From the NCBI GenBank assembly GCA_001949185.1, contig BDGG01000001.1, positions 1,484,263-1,548,262 on the forward strand: a stretch of 64,000 nucleotides of DNA, written 5' to 3'. Origin of the DNA: Ramazzottius varieornatus (taxonomy: Eukaryota; Tardigrada; Eutardigrada; Parachela; Ramazzottiidae). Within the stretch, counting starts at the first letter, position 1. Each line of letters starts with the position of its first letter. Of the stretch, positions 60,868-64,000 are shown piece by piece. A model generated the notes under the pieces. It saw nothing but the letters and a program-made list of their open reading frames with translations. It did no database searches and was not told the origin of the DNA. The position numbers and the translations under genes were made by a program.

Positions 60868-61964
60868 CTAATTGCAGGTGAAGAGGCAATCTGGTTCTGC
60901 AGAATACTGTCCCACAACGAAGAAACTCTGAAACCAAGGGACTAAAATTACTCCTGATATTTTCCGTCTTCATGTCCATCTTACCTTCGATATGTTGACT
61001 TCAACTTTCTTCAACTTTTCATCGATGAGAAGTCCATCACGAAAACTCCGGCGAGAACGAAAATTGTTGTTTCGCTAATCTGAAACAGCAGAAGTGTTCA
61101 CCAGTTCATTTGATGCATTTTCCTTGCTGGAGACGTTATGTTGCGGACGATGCGAGAGGGTTCTACGCATTCAAACTTTTCTCCCTGGCCAAAAGGTGCT
61201 CGGTGGCAGTTCAGAGTACCCTCAAACGGTAGCTAGGACCGAGTACTTTCGACAGAAAAAGTCGGAAGAAGTTCGGGCGCCGACGGTCACCTCCGTTCCC
61301 TTGTCAGATCGCTCCACTTCGGCAGCTGTACATCGGGATCGTCGAGACTAGCGTCGAGTTCAGCAGTGTTCGGCCTCTTTTTCGGCATATCGCCCGTATC
61401 CTTCTGTTCCCTTTTCCCGCGCGCACGCATCGCTCACCGGAGTACAGCTGTCAGGTGGCTCAGAAGCAAATGCAGAAGAAGACACCCACGGCGCACGCAG
61501 TTTGAGTCCAAGAGGACTGTGAAATCTGGAACTGGAAGGATGAACTGGAAGTTTTGACAACCCTGTTCGTCGGAAGTTGGACCTTACGCGCCCTACGGCG
61601 TGCGAGTCATACGGTAAAACTCTTGCAATCCCTTGTAATCAAGTAATCAAGCACTTCACCCACTGAAAATTATGTCGCATGTGCATGGCTGTAGAGTGTA
61701 CAGCAAGTTCTGAAGTTCTGATTTCTTGATTTAATGCCAAGTTGCCAACTATCTTGAATAAAGTGTGAAATTAACTTGGTGGCATATGATATCTAGAGTT
61801 TTTCATTTTTATCTGCGTCTTCCAATCCCGTTCACGGATTTCTCGACACTCTTGCGTCAGTTTCCTGACTCTCTTCTGAAGAACTGTGTTATCTTCCTTC
61901 CCTTAACGGAGTGGTGTTCCACGAATTCCCTCTTTGAGTGCTACACGCCATCAAGTCATCAGAC
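60868..61964. other. no gene seen
   Basis: Contains the likely 5' part of the minus-strand gene at its left side and the SPT2 promoter at its right. Open frames around 61094-61557 have no splice context I can support. Confidence 0.45.
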
Positions 61965-63962
61965 ATGGACTTCCGAGAGCTCTTAGCCATGGCGCAGAAG
62001 AACAACAAAGAGGCACAAGTTCAGGTAGGCAGTCTCCGGTTGATTCATCAAATTCGTGTTGATCTGACACGATTCCATTACGCAAACATCGCTGTTCTTC
62101 CCCGTCCGCGTAGCCTGATCGTTGTTGGCTTCGTTCTAGCTAAAGACTGGAAACCTCGGCCCAATGGCAGACTTCAATACTCCCGGAGCACGAGAAGCCA
62201 AAGCCAAGCTGGACATGGCCCGTATCGCAGCACGTGTCAAAGAAGCAAAACAGAAACAGCTGACAGTCCAACAAAAGCCTCCACAAACACCCGGACAGAA
62301 ACCCCCTGCTCAAAATCGACCTGGTACTACTAGGAGAAAACATTACTCTACACATTTGTGTTTCTGTGAATTTACTATAATTGTTGTAGGGGATACATCG
62401 AAGAAGAAGCCAGAGACTGCTCCAACCTCGCTTCCGCCACCGAAGCTCAACAATCGTCCTGCTCAAAACGGCACGAACGCTTTCACTAAACCATCTATGC
62501 AGAAGCCTTCCATCCCTCAGAAAATCTCTACGTTTCAGCCGTCGAACAAGCCTAGTCCTGCCACAAACGGGCCAGCAGTTGGTCGTCCTGATGGGTCTTC
62601 ATCAGGACAGCTCAACAAGTCGTCTTCGAAGCCCCTTCAGACGAACGGACATTCTGTTCCCAACCATAACTCGAAGCCAACTTCAGTCCCCACCAAAAAG
62701 CGCGTAAATCCTGCACCTCCGGTTCCGAGCTACCATGAATTACTCAATGCAGCCCAGAATCAGCATAAGGAACACATCCAAGAACCTGAAAAATTCTTCC
62801 GTGCACCTGCGCCACCTGTGAAGAGGGTGGAGAGCGCTGCCTCGTCCAAGGGTGGACCACCAAGGTCGGGGGTGCAGAACACAGCCTTGTCTGACCGTCC
62901 TGGACACGGTCAGGGTGACAGCCGGAATGGACCAGTCAAGAATTCCCGTCCAACCTCCAGCTTAGTAGCTCCACCTCCCAGCGAAGCACGCAGAAATTCC
63001 GCTTCCGCTGCTTCTTCCAGCGTCAAACCTTCTCTTCCTACAGCGAAGGTTCCAGGATCCTACCCAAAACGTCCAGTGGACGGAACTGTATCGTCCAAAA
63101 TTACTCCAGCTGGCGCGAAGTCATACGCCCACGTGGGAAACGGAAATCGGAATGTGCACCAAAGCGGTCAACATGCTGGAGTGCCTTCACGGGACAAGAT
63201 TCCTCCACCTGCTTCCAGCGTAAGCGTTTCCCGATCTCCTTTTGTCTTTACGATTTTTGGCACATATCCAAAGAAAACTGTGTATGGATTTTTACTCATT
63301 CAGTACCGTTATCTGTATCTCGCTTCCGGCGGAAGTGGAGCTCGATTTACATTTCTCATTTTAGGGTCGACCAACGCCTTCCAACCCCTCATCTTCTAAA
63401 CTTCCTCTCGCTCCTGCAAGGAGTCTTCCACTCAAGCCAGCTTCTTCAGAAGGCAGAAACCTACTGCCCAACGGAAAGTCGGCGGAAAGAAGCCAACCTG
63501 CAGTAACGAACGGTCGACCTGCCATTCGACCAGCTGCTACTTCCGGTCGTCCTCCAGTCCCTCCTGCCCGGCAAAACGGTCTACCTCTATCTACAAGGCT
63601 ACCTCCAGGGAAAATGGCTCCAGCCAGAAGGCAGGAACCTCCGGCACCGCCTCAGCCGGCACCTCGGCGGAATATCGTTTATCCGAACGGACCTTCCTTC
63701 CCTGCTTTCCGTCCAGGCTACAAAGGTAAATTACTGTAGTATCAGAAATTCAGACGAGATTTTCCTCACATTTCATCACAAAAACTTCAGTACTTCTTTA
63801 GCTTTCTACTCTTTTAGCGCCTAAGAGGAGGATTGAAGAGGACGAAGAGGAAGAGGACGATGACGATATGGCCGACTTCATTGATGACGGCGATATGGAC
63901 GAGGACAACTTCGATGTTTCGAAACATCTGCGGGAAATATTTCCCCGATACGATCCTCGAAG
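61965..63962 (+). CDS. SPTY2D1: SPT2 chromatin protein, 3' end beyond window
   Basis: Five exons lie in the window: 61965-62024, 62140-62323, 62390-63219, 63365-63725 and 63818-63962. All are phase-consistent, the last ending in phase 2 at a GTAAAT donor near the window edge. The N-terminus MDFRELLAMAQKNN matches the conserved SPT2 start (MDFRE.L..A). A long Pro/Ser/Lys-rich disordered middle follows. The last exon has an acidic run (EEDEEEEDDDDMADFIDDGD), then SKHLREIFPRYD, the hallmark of the conserved C-terminal histone-binding domain. SPT2 binds H3-H4 and keeps nucleosomes in place during transcription. The remaining C-terminal helix lies outside the window. Confidence 0.88.
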
Positions 63963-64000
63963 GTAAATCTTCTTTTTTGCATACATTATGTTCGAAAAAT

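Noticed and set aside
1-64000. CRISPR array, bacterial operon or prophage.
   Set aside because: No direct-repeat/spacer array, and genes have introns throughout; the window is eukaryotic nuclear DNA.

Overview
This is nuclear DNA of an animal. Genes are split by short GT-AG introns (often 70-100 nt). They lie among many small inverted-repeat transposons, and there is one 94-base assembly gap. Recognisable products are a sigma-type glutathione S-transferase, an MFSD1-like transporter, a CCDC13-like coiled-coil protein, the SPT2 chromatin protein, a rhodopsin-class GPCR and two gustatory-receptor-like proteins. This points to an invertebrate, probably an ecdysozoan. A tardigrade is my best guess, but nothing in the sequence proves it.

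Layout. 1-12 kb is gene-poor: one small secreted protein, a cluster of a TCCCAYATTGA motif, a hairpin-shaped dispersed repeat and a second dispersed repeat. 12-16 kb (minus) holds a small secreted peptide precursor-like gene and a 433-residue secreted low-complexity, Thr-rich protein. 18-19 kb (plus) is an intronless GPCR. 19.3-33.5 kb (plus) holds two large, unrecognised, disordered proteins; the second (8 exons, 2278 codons if intact) is interrupted inside exon 7 by a 1278-bp mariner element. 34-36.5 kb (minus) has an EGF-domain protein and a secreted protein. 35-41 kb is dense in MITEs and includes a broken GPCR gene with a MITE inside it. 42.7-48.7 kb (minus) is a pair of gustatory-receptor-like genes with matching exon structure. 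52.2-55.6 kb (plus) holds the GST and the MFSD1-like transporter. 55.8-61 kb has a small two-exon gene, a DPY30-like docking protein head-to-head with the CCDC13-like gene, and an unrecognised minus-strand gene. The window ends inside SPT2.

How they fit. The gustatory-like pair and the GPCR are chemosensory or signalling receptors. CCDC13 and DPY30/RIIa-type docking proteins are usually cilium or centrosome proteins, and here they share a ~200-bp promoter interval. The rest are independent loci. Multi-exon models were built by eye from splice sites and checked only for phase consistency, with no transcript support.
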